Shown here piece after piece: positions 26,125 through 34,241 of a DNA stretch of 64,000 nt. Under the pieces are notes generated by a model, which worked only from the letters and a program-made list of their open reading frames with translations, searched no databases and was not told the DNA's origin. The position numbers and the translations under genes are program-made. The stretch comes from Albibacterium sp963696875 (GTDB lineage Bacteria > Bacteroidota > Bacteroidia > Sphingobacteriales > Sphingobacteriaceae): the NCBI GenBank assembly GCA_963696875.1, contig CAVOLQ010000001.1, positions 310,001-374,000 of the forward strand. The letters run 5' to 3'. Numbering within the stretch: position 1 is the stretch's first letter; each line of letters opens with the position of its first letter.

Positions 26125-29100
26125 TTAAAATACAAAAGTATCAAAAAAGTTTTCATTATACTATTATGGTCGCTATTAGGTTTCGCATTCCTCTTAGCAG
26201 TACTGGTATTCTCTTTACAGTTTAAGCCCATACAAAATTATATTAGTCAAAAGGCCACTAATTATTTGTCTAAAGAACTAAATACAACTGTGTCTGTTGG
26301 ATCTATTTATTTTAAACCTTTTTCTTCTATTGTTTTAAAGGAGTTTTATGTTGAGGATTTAGACAAAGATACTTTATTTTATGTAGATGAATTTACTGCA
26401 AAATTAGATTTTAGATCTTTCCGTAATTCTAGGATTACCATGAGCGACCTAAAATTAAAAGACGGTAATTTTTCACTTAAAAAGTATAGAGATAGTACTA
26501 CCAACGTCACTTTTATTCAAAATTATTTTAGATCCACTGAAAAAGGAAAAGAGAAGAAGGGTTTTGACCTTATTCTGTCGGACATCATGTTTAAAGGCAT
26601 GGAATTGAAGTATAGAGATTATGCTGCAAGACACGTTGAAAGTGGTATAAATTACGGCGATGTACACCTTAGTTCCCTGAGTGGGAAGCTCAATGAGATT
26701 GACTTTAAAGATTATCTTTTTAAAGCTAATGTTCAAGATTTAGTATTTAAGGAGAAAAGCGGATTAAATGTAAAAAAATTAAGCACTGTTGCAATTATTG
26801 ATTCGAATATGATGGAGTTCAGAAATCTCCGAATTGAAATGAATAATAGTCAACTAAGTGACTATGTAAGGTTTGATTACGATAGTTTTGCTGACTTTAG
26901 CGATTTTGTAAATAAGGTTAGAGTCACTGGAGACTTTAAAAATTCCAGAATTACCTCAATGGATCTCGCCTATTTTGCTCCTCAAGTTTTGGTGACTCAG
27001 TTTGATGTATTTATCACAGGAAGACTTTCAGGAACTGTAAGTGATATCACAGGAAAAGATATAGAAATACGATCTGGGAAAGAAACGTGGCTAAACGGTG
27101 ATTTGAACATAAGAGGTTTGCCTGAAATCGAGCAGACTTTATTTGATATGGAACTGACGCGATTGAGATCAACAAGAAAAGAATTGGACATTTTAATTGC
27201 GCAATTAAGCAGGCATAAAAGCTTTGAATTACCTGTAATTTTTGATCGTTTAGGGAAGATCGACTACCAAGGAAGAGTGACTGGTTTTTATAATAATTTT
27301 ATTGCACAGGGAATTTTCAAAACTCAATTGGGGGATCTTATTGCTGATGTTAATTTGGATATTAGAGATCAAGGGAAATATAGTGGCGAGGTTTTTTCGC
27401 CACAATTTCATATAGGTCAATTGCTTCAATATCCTGATTTAGGCATGGCATCCTTTAGAGTGAATGTAGTGGGGGAGGGTTTTTCGGTAGAAAATCTTGA
27501 AGAGAAGCTGGATGGTAAGCTAGATTTTGTAGAGTTTAAAGGATACCGTTATCGAAATATTAAGATTGATGGCGAATACAAGGACGAGCTGTTTGCAGGG
27601 GATATTGTAATTAATGACGAAAATATCGTCTTAGATTTTAATGGGAAATTAGACTTGAATGCTGACATCTTTCGTTATGATTTCATTGCCCATGCTGAGA
27701 AAATAAATTTGAGAGAATTAAATATTTATGACGATTCGCTTTCTATATCGGGAGATTTTGATGCAAACTTTACAGGGAATAACCTAAGTACAATAGATGG
27801 AATGTTTTTGATTCAAAATCTGGAAATTAGACGGCCAGAGGATTCTACTTATGTCGATTCCATACTTCTATATACTCAAATGGAAGAGGGACATCGTGTT
27901 CTTGCCATTGAATCAGGAATTGCAAATACAAAAATCAACGGCGAGTTTGATATAAAAACCTTGCCTTCTTATTTTAAGAGCTTGTCAAAAACGTATATCC
28001 CTTCATTAAGGGCTAAAATACATGAATTTGGAAGGCAGGAGTTTGATTTTGAATTAACGCTCAAAGACTTTGAGCCGCTTGCCTTGATCTTTGCGCCGGA
28101 TATCACTATTCCCGATGAAGTATTTATTAGCGGTAAGTTCTCTTCCGAGGATAATACAGCAATTTTAAACGGATACTTCCCAGAGATAATATATAAAAAA
28201 TTGAGGATCAGTAACGTTATTTTCGACCAAACAACGGGTGTAGACGCATTAAATTTATTTATTACAGCTGACAGAATAAATATTACCGATAGTCTTTATA
28301 TTCAAAATATAAATATGGCTACTGTTTTACGGCACGATAGTTTGAATTTCAATATTAAGCTTTCGGATTTAAGCGCTACGAACCAATTGGATTTAAACGG
28401 ACTTGTAGAGTTTGATGAGAATACGAATGGACGATTGAGTCTTCTTCCTTCCGATGTAATTATCAATCATAAAGAATGGCAGGTACTGGAGAAAGTTAAT
28501 CTTGATTTTGAAAAGGGAAGAGTCAGAATTAACGGGCTTGAGCTTTCGCAAGGATTACAAAAGGTTAAATTAGATGGTGTAATTTCAAGGAACAGCGAGG
28601 ATGTAATAAACATTAGTTTCGAAAACTTTTTTTTATCCACTTTCAACCCGCTTTCCAAGTCTTTTGGGATAGACCTACAAGGAGAGATGAATGGGGATAT
28701 TGAAATAAAATCCTTATTGTTTCAGCCTTATATTTTAACAGATATAAATGCAAAAAACATCATTTATAATAATACACAATTAGGTGACCTAAATATTCAT
28801 GCTGGATTAGATCGGAGTAGCAGGCTTATTGAATTAGACATGGGTATTAACAATAATAACAAGGAGACTATGCAAGTTTCTGGAACGTATGACCCAAAAC
28901 AAGAAGGAAGTCCACTTGACTTGAAGGTGAAAATGGATCAAGGGGAATTGATTCTTTTTCAGCCCTTCTTAAAAAATCTTGTTGCTAACTTAACTGGTAC
29001 TGCATCTGCAGAGCTTCAAGTGAAGGGGACATTTTTTGAGCCATTAATAGATGGTTCGGTGATATTAACAAATGCTTCATTTATAGTGAATTACTTAAAG

Positions 29101-30543
29101 ACTTTATACTCAATCAATGAGGCAATTGAAGTGGAAGACAGTAAGATACTTCTGAGAGAAGTTCATATAAAAGATAAAAATGCAAATCAAGCGGTCGCAA
29201 ACGGTACTGTGGATATGAAAAACCCCTTGAATCCCGATATCCATGTTGATATTTCTGCAACGAATTTTATGGTGCTTAATACTACGGTCAAAGATAATCC
29301 TCTATATTATGGAAATGCCTTTGGAACAGGAACTTTTAATTTCAATGGACCGCCTAATAATATGGATATTAAAATTGAGGCTTTCACTAATGGAGGTACT
29401 GCAATTAGCCTGCCTTTAAATAGCCCAGGAACGGTTTCAGATAAAGATTTCATTAGTTTCGTTCCGAAAGATTCGGCCGAAGTAATTAAGAAGGTGAATC
29501 ATTTTCAGGGACTTACTATGAGTTTGGATTTAAATGTCACTCCCGAAGCGAATGCCATTATTTTTACTGATTTGGGAAAACTTTCAGGAAATGGCGATGG
29601 GCTTCTTTCATTAAAAATTAGCAGTTTGGGGGACTTTGAAATGTTTGGAGATTATTTGATTTCGGGCGGAGAATTTGAATTTACTGCGCAAGATTTTATC
29701 AACAAGAAGTTTGAGATAAATAATGGCGGTAGCATTCGTTGGACAGGAAATCCCACCGAGGCGCTAATTAATTTAACGGCTGTATATGAAGTTCGGACAA
29801 GTGTTCGGCCTCTGTATGTTGCGGCTGGAAGAGGAACGGGGGCCGATCAGAGAGTGATGGCGCAAGCGGAAATGACCTTGAATGGAAACTTATTGCACCC
29901 CGACATTAGTTTTGGAATTAGATTCCCCACAGATTCTTATATACAGGATGAACTTCAAAGTTATTTAAGCGATATTAATAACGTTAATCAACAAGCGTTA
30001 AGCCTTATTGTAAGACGTAGCTTTGCTCCGGGAACAGGTACCGATTTGACTCGAGAATTAAACTCAACTGTTTTAAGTGCGGGAACTGAACTCGCTTTTA
30101 ATCAACTGAACAATATTATCTCGCAGTCGCTAAACTTGAATTTTGTTGACTTTAATATCCGATCGTTTAATGAGGCAAGTGCCTCTCTCAGGTTATGGAG
30201 TAATCGTTTAATACTCACTGGAGGTGTAACTGACCGTCGTGCAGAATTAAATGATTTTAATGTTTTCGGAAAGGAAGTCGTAAGCGATATTGAAGCTTTG
30301 TATTTAATTAGGAAAAGTGGAAACCTATTGCTTAGAGCTTCCAACCGTTTAAGCAATCGCAATTTTCTTAATCCAACGGATGAATACATAAGTGCCGTAG
30401 GATTAGTCTATCGCCAAGAATTTGATACCTTTAATGAATTCTTAAGGCGTTTATTGTTTTTCGGGAAGAATAAAAAAGATGCCAGCCAAACTCCGATTAA
30501 GAAAGATTCAGTTCTAAAGGTGCCTAAGGGGATTGAAAAATAA
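26125..30543 (+). CDS. TamB-like translocation/assembly module protein, start codon unclear
   Basis: This giant protein (~1470 residues) has an N-terminal membrane anchor (IKKVFIILLWSLLGFAFLLAVLVF), long beta-helical AsmA/TamB repeats and a C-terminal DUF490 domain (GDYLISGGEFEFTAQDFINKKFEINNGG is its start, then LTRELNSTVLSAGTELAFNQL). TamB-type proteins bridge the envelope and carry lipid or assist outer-membrane protein assembly. The frame is open from 26125, yet the first standard start codon in it is a TTG at 26266, which would delete the anchor. An ATG at 26110 is in frame but is stopped by TAA at 26122. Coordinates given here span the open frame. Confidence 0.85.
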   Translation, partial: LKYKSIKKVFIILLWSLLGFAFLLAVLVFSLQFKPIQNYISQKATNYLSKELNTTVSVGSIYFKPFSSIVLKEFYVEDLDKDTLFYVDEFTAKLDFRSFRNSRITMSDLKLKDGNFSLKKYRDSTTNVTFIQNYFRSTEKGKEKKGFDLILSDIMFKGMELKYRDYAARHVESGINYGDVHLSSLSGKLNEIDFKDYLFKANVQDLVFKEKSGLNVKKLSTVAIIDSNMMEFRNLRIEMNNSQLSDYVRFDYDSFADFSDFVNKVRVTGDFKNSRITSMDLAYFAPQVLVTQFDVFITGRLSGTVSDITGKDIEIRSGKETWLNGDLNIRGLPEIEQTLFDMELTRLRSTRKELDILIAQLSRHKSFELPVIFDRLGKIDYQGRVTGFYNNFIAQGIFKTQLGDLIADVNLDIRDQGKYSGEVFSPQFHIGQLLQYPDLGMASFRVNVVGEGFSVENLEEKLDGKLDFVEFKGYRYRNIKIDGEYKDELFAGDIVINDENIVLDFNGKLDLNADIFRYDFIAHAEKINLRELNIYDDSLSISGDFDANFTGNNLSTIDGMFLIQNLEIRRPEDSTYVDSILLYTQMEEGHRVLAIESGIANTKINGEFDIKTLPSYFKSLSKTYIPSLRAKIHEFGRQEFDFELTLKDFEPLALIFAPDITIPDEVFISGKFSSEDNTAILNGYFPEIIYKKLRISNVIFDQTTGVDALNLFITADRINITDSLYIQNINMATVLRHDSLNFNIKLSDLSATNQLDLNGLVEFDENTNGRLSLLPSDVIINHKEWQVLEKVNLDFEKGRVRINGLELSQGLQKVKLDGVISRNSEDVINISFENFFLSTFNPLSKSFGIDLQGEMNGDIEIKSLLFQPYILTDINAKNIIYNNTQLGDLNIHAGLDRSSRLIELDMGINNNNKETMQVSGTYDPKQEGSPLDLKVKMDQGELILFQPFLKNLVANLTGTASAELQVKGTFFEPLIDGSVILTNASFIVNYLKTLYSINEAIEVEDSKILLREVHIKDKNANQAVANGTVDMKNPLNPDIHVDISATNFMVLNTTVKDNPLYYGNAFGTGTFNFNGPPNNMDIKIEAFTNGGTAISLPLNSPGTVSDKDFISFVPKDSAEVIKKVNHFQGLTMSLDLNVTPEANAIIFTDLGKLSGNGDGLLSLKISSLGDFEMFGDYLISGGEFEFTAQDFINKKFEINNGGSIRWTGNPTEALINLTAVYEVRTSVRPLYVAAGRGTGADQRVMAQAEMTLNGNLLHPDISFGIRFPTDSYIQDELQSYLSDINNVNQQALSLIVRRSFAPGTGTDLTRELNSTVLSAGTELAFNQLNNIISQSLNLNFVDFNIRSFNEASASLRLWSNRLILTGGVTDRRAELNDFNVFGKEVVSDIEALYLIRKSGNLLLRASNRLSNRNFLNPTDEYISAVGLVYRQEFDTFNEFLRRLLFFGKNKKDASQTPIKKDSVLKVPKGIEK
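26133..26140 (-). promoter_or_regulatory. -7 box TACTTTTG of the tsaD promoter
   Basis: CAAAAGTA on the plus strand reads TACTTTTG on the minus strand, 22 bases before the tsaD TTG. It overlaps the first codons of the open tamB frame. Confidence 0.45.
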
Positions 30544-30560
30544 TATTCTTATTAAATCAG

Positions 30561-30601
30561 TCAATAACAAGGTCTCAACTATTTTGGAACCTTGTTATTG
30601 A
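30561..30601. terminator. hairpin between convergent tamB and ribBA
   Basis: TCAATAACAAGGT (30561-30573) pairs with ACCTTGTTATTGA (30589-30601), a perfect 13-bp stem around a 15-base loop. It is 17 bases after the tamB stop and 13 before the ribBA stop. There is no strong U-tract on either side. Confidence 0.65.
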
Positions 30602-30614
30602 TTGCCGACATTTT

Positions 30615-31829
30615 CTAAACATTTTTCATTATAGTATGCCCCATCTTATCGCGTTTAGCTTTTAAATAGAGTTCATTGTGCTTGTTAGAAACAATCTCTA
30701 TAGGAATATTATCTACAACTTCTAGACCATATCCTATCATCCCAGCTCGTTTGGTTGGATTGTTAGAAATTAGGCGCATTTTCGTTACACCTAAACTTCT
30801 TAATATTTGTGCACCTATACCATAATCACGATTGTCTGCCTTAAAACCTAACTTAATATTGGCTTCTACCGTATCTAATCCATTTTCTTGAAGGTTATAG
30901 GCATGGAGCTTATTTATTAACCCGATTCCTCGACCTTCTTGATTCATATATACAATGACGCCCTTTCCCTCCTTTTCTATTAATTCCATAGCCTTGTGTA
31001 GCTGCGCCCCACAATCGCATCTGCAGGAGCCGAATACGTCTCCTGTTATGCAAGAGCTATGAACGCGAACAGGGATAGCTTCGTTGGGCTCCCAAGTTCC
31101 TTTTACCAACGCAAGATGGTTTTGGCCGGTATCCTTTTGGCTATAGGCTACCATTTCGAAATCTCCCCACTCTGTAGGCAGTTTTACCGATACTTCCTTG
31201 GTAATTAAGGAGTCTTTTTGTAATCGATATTCAATTAGATCTTCAATAGAAATAATCTTTAAATCGAACTTCTTTGCGATAGGAATCAAATCAGGCAAGC
31301 GGGCCATTTCTCCATCTTCTTTTAAGATTTCAACTAACACGCCAGCAGGTTCGAAACCGGCAAGGCGAGCCAAATCAACCGCTGCTTCTGTATGTCCCGT
31401 TCTCCTTAAAACTCCGCCGTTCTTAGCACGTAATGGAAATATATGACCTGGACGGCCAAGTTCCTCTGGTCGAATTGTGGGGTCAATAAGTGCTTTGATT
31501 GTTTTTGACCGATCCGTTGCCGAAATACCAGTTGTACAACCATGCCCTATTAAATCAATCGAAACAGTAAAGTTGGTTTCATAGGCTGCGGTGTTTTTAC
31601 CGACCATCAGCTCTAAGTTCAGCTCGTCACATCGTTGTTCTGTTAGCGGTGCACAAATCAGACCACGGCCATGGGTGGCCATGAAATTGATTATTTCTGG
31701 AGTTGCGTTTTCCGCGGCAGTAATAAAGTCACCTTCATTTTCGCGATCTTCATCGTCAACAACGATAACGACCTTCCCAGCTTGTATATCTTCAATCGCT
31801 TCTTCGATTGTATTTAAATGAATATCCAT
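30615..31829 (-). CDS. ribBA: bifunctional 3,4-dihydroxy-2-butanone-4-phosphate synthase / GTP cyclohydrolase II
   Basis: This 404-residue fusion supplies both precursors of riboflavin. The N-terminal RibB half has VVDDEDRENEGDF (25-35, metal and substrate acidic loop), GRGLICAPL and RRTGHTEAAVDLARLAG. The C-terminal RibA half has the zinc site HSSCITGDVFGSCRCDCGAQL near 255-275 and NQEGRGIGLINK. Both halves look complete. ribH is at 14585-15079. A TATCTTTG box is 32 bases upstream. lptF/G-like lies upstream on the same strand. Confidence 0.97.
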   Translation of the reverse strand: MDIHLNTIEEAIEDIQAGKVVIVVDDEDRENEGDFITAAENATPEIINFMATHGRGLICAPLTEQRCDELNLELMVGKNTAAYETNFTVSIDLIGHGCTTGISATDRSKTIKALIDPTIRPEELGRPGHIFPLRAKNGGVLRRTGHTEAAVDLARLAGFEPAGVLVEILKEDGEMARLPDLIPIAKKFDLKIISIEDLIEYRLQKDSLITKEVSVKLPTEWGDFEMVAYSQKDTGQNHLALVKGTWEPNEAIPVRVHSSCITGDVFGSCRCDCGAQLHKAMELIEKEGKGVIVYMNQEGRGIGLINKLHAYNLQENGLDTVEANIKLGFKADNRDYGIGAQILRSLGVTKMRLISNNPTKRAGMIGYGLEVVDNIPIEIVSNKHNELYLKAKRDKMGHTIMKNV

Positions 31830-31860
31830 ATTGTTTAAAATAGATGCTTTGCTTTTTTTG

Positions 31861-31868
31861 CAAAGATA
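31861..31868 (-). promoter_or_regulatory. -7 box TATCTTTG of the ribBA promoter
   Basis: CAAAGATA on the plus strand reads TATCTTTG on the minus strand, 31 bases before the ribBA start. An 8-bp hairpin (TATGACAA/TTGTCATA, 31886-31906) lies just upstream, between this box and the lptF/G-like stop. Confidence 0.55.
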
Positions 31869-31913
31869 CGCAATTAGTCTTTTTCTATGACAATCTGGTT
31901 GTCATAATCCAGT

Positions 31914-33365
31914 TTAGGGTTTTGGTGATTTGCTGGTGAAGAAAGTGCTAATTTTTTTAAGAAAAGATTTGACCCATAGTCTATAATAATCAACGTCAAA
32001 CAGAGCAGAATCAGTAGCCGCCTTATAGGTCAAAAATATCCCCAGTGGTGTCAAGACGATTATGGCGGTCCACATTCCTAAAACGGGATCGATATTCCCT
32101 TCCTTTGCGGATTTTTCGGCGACCGTAGAGATGATATGAAAAATGAGGAAAAAGATAATAGCCATGACGACAGGCAAGCCAAGGCCACCTTTGCGAATAA
32201 TGGCGCCCAAGGGTGCACCTATAGAAAATAAGAGCAAACAGGCTACTGAAAGTGTAAATTTTCGTTGATATTCCATTATGTAGCGTCGTATATTAGACGT
32301 GTAGCTCTCATCCGTATTCGCTCTCATTGAGATTATATCTTGGATATACCTAACTTCGTTCATCGTCTGATTTAAAACAGAAATTCGGCTATCTTCCGGA
32401 ATAATTTCAAGAACACTTTTTTGATAAGGTAAAGAGTTTGGACTATTTTTGACTTTTTGGTTCGGTCTATTAAAAATATTATAATAATAAATTATTTCCG
32501 GTAATATTGTCCTTCTTATGCTATCGTTATAATGGGATATCGAATCGGTGTAATAAGAAAGCTGTTTTAGATTTAACATGGCGTAATGGCTTTTAAAAAG
32601 CTCCTCATCGGTTCGTTTCATTTGAAAAGCTGACATGTCAAATTTTTGCTCCGTCTGCTCAAAGTAATAGCGAGTAAACTGTTGTCGAGGATTATAAATT
32701 TTTTTTCCAGAACTCTCTTCATAACGAACGCCGTTTTTTAAACGGAGGATCATATAATTATTATCTTCCGAGTTATACATGACTCCTTCATCTGCCAACA
32801 AGACATTCATCCCCGTGTTTGCTCGACTGTGTTGATAGATTATGAGGTTATACAGCGTCGCGCCGCTTTTGCTTTTTTTCTCTGCCCGAATGGAGTAACC
32901 AGGAATACTATTATTGAAAACACCGTCTTTAATTAGGAAGTCAGCTTTTTTCTCTCTCACATCGTAAAGTAGTGAGTACATTTTCAGGTTGGACACAGGG
33001 AGCATATAATCACTGAAAAGAAAAGCGGATACACTAAATAATGATACGAAAATAACTAAGGGCATCATGGCCTTTCTAATGGAAATACCTGCTGCTTTAA
33101 TAGCCGTTAATTCGGAACTTTCTCCTAGATTTCCAAACGTCATAATAGAAGAAAGGAGCATGGCTAAAGGAAGGGCCATGGAAACGTTGGTAGCAGAAGC
33201 GTACCATAAAAGTTGTAAAATTACATACCAGTCAAAGCCTTTCCCTATCAGATCATCGATGTACTTGAATAAAAAAAGCATCAATAATACAAACATTACT
33301 ATGAAAAACGTAGCAATAAAAGGCGGTATGAAAGCCTTCAGCACAAGGACGTGTATCTTTTTCAC
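31914..33365 (-). CDS. LptF/LptG family permease (YjgP/YjgQ)
   Basis: LptF/G permeases work with the LptB ATPase to lift lipopolysaccharide from the inner membrane. The 483-residue protein has three N-terminal transmembrane helices, a periplasmic beta-jellyroll-sized segment (~100-340) and three C-terminal helices (LSVACLLLFSIGAPLGAIIRKGGLGLPVV, typical of the family). The start appears to be GTG (KKIHVLVLKAFIPPF follows). A TATATTTG box ends four bases before that GTG, suggesting a leaderless message. It cannot be decided by eye whether it is the LptF or LptG subunit. Confidence 0.92.
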   Translation of the reverse strand: MKKIHVLVLKAFIPPFIATFFIVMFVLLMLFLFKYIDDLIGKGFDWYVILQLLWYASATNVSMALPLAMLLSSIMTFGNLGESSELTAIKAAGISIRKAMMPLVIFVSLFSVSAFLFSDYMLPVSNLKMYSLLYDVREKKADFLIKDGVFNNSIPGYSIRAEKKSKSGATLYNLIIYQHSRANTGMNVLLADEGVMYNSEDNNYMILRLKNGVRYEESSGKKIYNPRQQFTRYYFEQTEQKFDMSAFQMKRTDEELFKSHYAMLNLKQLSYYTDSISHYNDSIRRTILPEIIYYYNIFNRPNQKVKNSPNSLPYQKSVLEIIPEDSRISVLNQTMNEVRYIQDIISMRANTDESYTSNIRRYIMEYQRKFTLSVACLLLFSIGAPLGAIIRKGGLGLPVVMAIIFFLIFHIISTVAEKSAKEGNIDPVLGMWTAIIVLTPLGIFLTYKAATDSALFDVDYYRLWVKSFLKKISTFFTSKSPKP

Positions 33366-33369
33366 ACGG

Positions 33370-33377
33370 CAAATATA
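33370..33377 (-). promoter_or_regulatory. -7 box TATATTTG for the LptF/G gene, leaderless spacing
   Basis: On the minus strand TATATTTG is followed by CCGT and then the GTG start codon. This is a leaderless arrangement with a non-ATG start. Confidence 0.55.
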
Positions 33378-33392
33378 ATCAGAAAAATTTGA

Positions 33393-33770
33393 TTAGGCGC
33401 CTAATACACTTAAAAGGTAATCGATTTGGTTATCCCAAATTAATCGTCTGTCGGGTAAGTTTTCATCATATGCAAAATCAGTAATCATTAAAGCAACGTC
33501 GTTAGTGAGCTCATCTTGAATGATTTCAAGTTCTAGATAGTAAGGTTCATCATCAAGCCATTTAAATTTAACAGCTTTGTTATCCCGAGATCCAATTAAC
33601 TTAGCTGATTTTTCTTCGTCGTGCCATGTGAATGTATATACATTTTCTTTAACATTGACTTCGTCGGCAAACCATTGAGCGAGTGCTTTTGGTTCATTCA
33701 AATATGAAAAAAGAATTTTTGGAGATGATTTTATTTCATATTCCAGTTGGAACTTGGTTTTTTCAGTCAT
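33393..33770 (-). CDS. START-like (AHSA1/SRPBCC) domain protein
   Basis: The 125-residue protein has the helix-grip pattern of SRPBCC proteins: FQLEYEIKSSPKILFSYLNEPKALAQWFADEVN, then YTFTWHDEEKSAKLIG and a C-terminal amphipathic helix. This compact acidic version is typical of Bacteroidota START-like domain proteins, whose ligand is unknown. It lies upstream of the lptF/G-like gene on the same strand, but the latter has its own promoter box. Confidence 0.85.
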   Translation of the reverse strand: MTEKTKFQLEYEIKSSPKILFSYLNEPKALAQWFADEVNVKENVYTFTWHDEEKSAKLIGSRDNKAVKFKWLDDEPYYLELEIIQDELTNDVALMITDFAYDENLPDRRLIWDNQIDYLLSVLGA

Positions 33771-33834
33771 TTTTCATGTTTTTTAATTAAGTAAATATTT
33801 AATCAACTTTTTTCTAAAGAAAGGGAAATTAAAC

Positions 33835-33842
33835 TATATTTG
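33835..33842 (+). promoter_or_regulatory. -7 box TATATTTG of the tRNA-Met promoter
   Basis: TATATTTG followed by CA lies 13 bases upstream of the mature tRNA 5' end, so transcription would start just before it. Confidence 0.65.
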
Positions 33843-33855
33843 CAAACCAAAAATC

Positions 33856-33929
33856 GGCGGGGTAGCTCAGATGGTTAGAGCGCAGGATTCATAACCCTGA
33901 GGTCGGCAGTTCGATCCTGCTCCCCGCTA
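33856..33929 (+). tRNA. tRNA-Met (anticodon CAT), elongator type
   Basis: The 74-base cloverleaf has acceptor arms GGCGGGG/CCCCGCT (first pair G-T), a D-arm starting TAGCTCAG, the anticodon loop TTCATAA and a TTCGATC T-loop. G1 rather than the initiator's C1 mismatch argues for elongator Met. A lysidine-modified Ile tRNA (also CAT) cannot be excluded by eye. The CCA end is not encoded. It has its own promoter box and terminator. Confidence 0.93.
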
Positions 33930-33937
33930 CATTGATT

Positions 33938-33968
33938 AAAGCCTTTAGAGTATATCTAAAGGCTTTTT
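33938..33968 (+). terminator. Rho-independent terminator after tRNA-Met
   Basis: AAAGCCTTTAGA (33938-33949) and TCTAAAGGCTTT (33955-33966) form a perfect 12-bp stem with a GTATA loop, ending in a short T-run. It begins nine bases after the tRNA. Confidence 0.85.
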
Positions 33969-34241
33969 CATTCCCTCAATTGCCGTATGCGCTATTTTGT
34001 TGGGTTAATCAATTTACTGTGAATATCTTATCATGGCTTATAGAAAATCGATCTATAACTCTAAAATAGGTAATTTTGCTCTAATGAAATTGATTTGAGA
34101 TTCTTATTTGATGATACTTGATTGATGCACCTTCAAAGTATTGTTTGTAAATTAACCACTTCTCCTTGATATTCCGTATTTTTGTAAAAGTGGAGATCTA
34201 TAAGAATTTTCTCATTCTTAGGTTTCCCAATTTACTTATTT
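33969..34241. other. non-coding stretch between the tRNA-Met terminator and uvrA
   Basis: This AT-rich sequence has no visible ORF or structured RNA. Its only recognisable signal is the uvrA -7 box at 34177-34184. I do not see an SOS-type operator by eye. Confidence 0.45.
34177..34184 (+). promoter_or_regulatory. -7 box TATTTTTG upstream of uvrA
   Basis: TATTTTTG lies 57 bases upstream of the uvrA start. A TTTG occurs 29 bases further upstream, farther than the usual -33 spacing. Confidence 0.45.

Noticed and set aside
26266..26268. TTG at 26266 as the tamB start
   Set aside because: The frame upstream encodes a clear transmembrane anchor expected of TamB, so this codon is internal.
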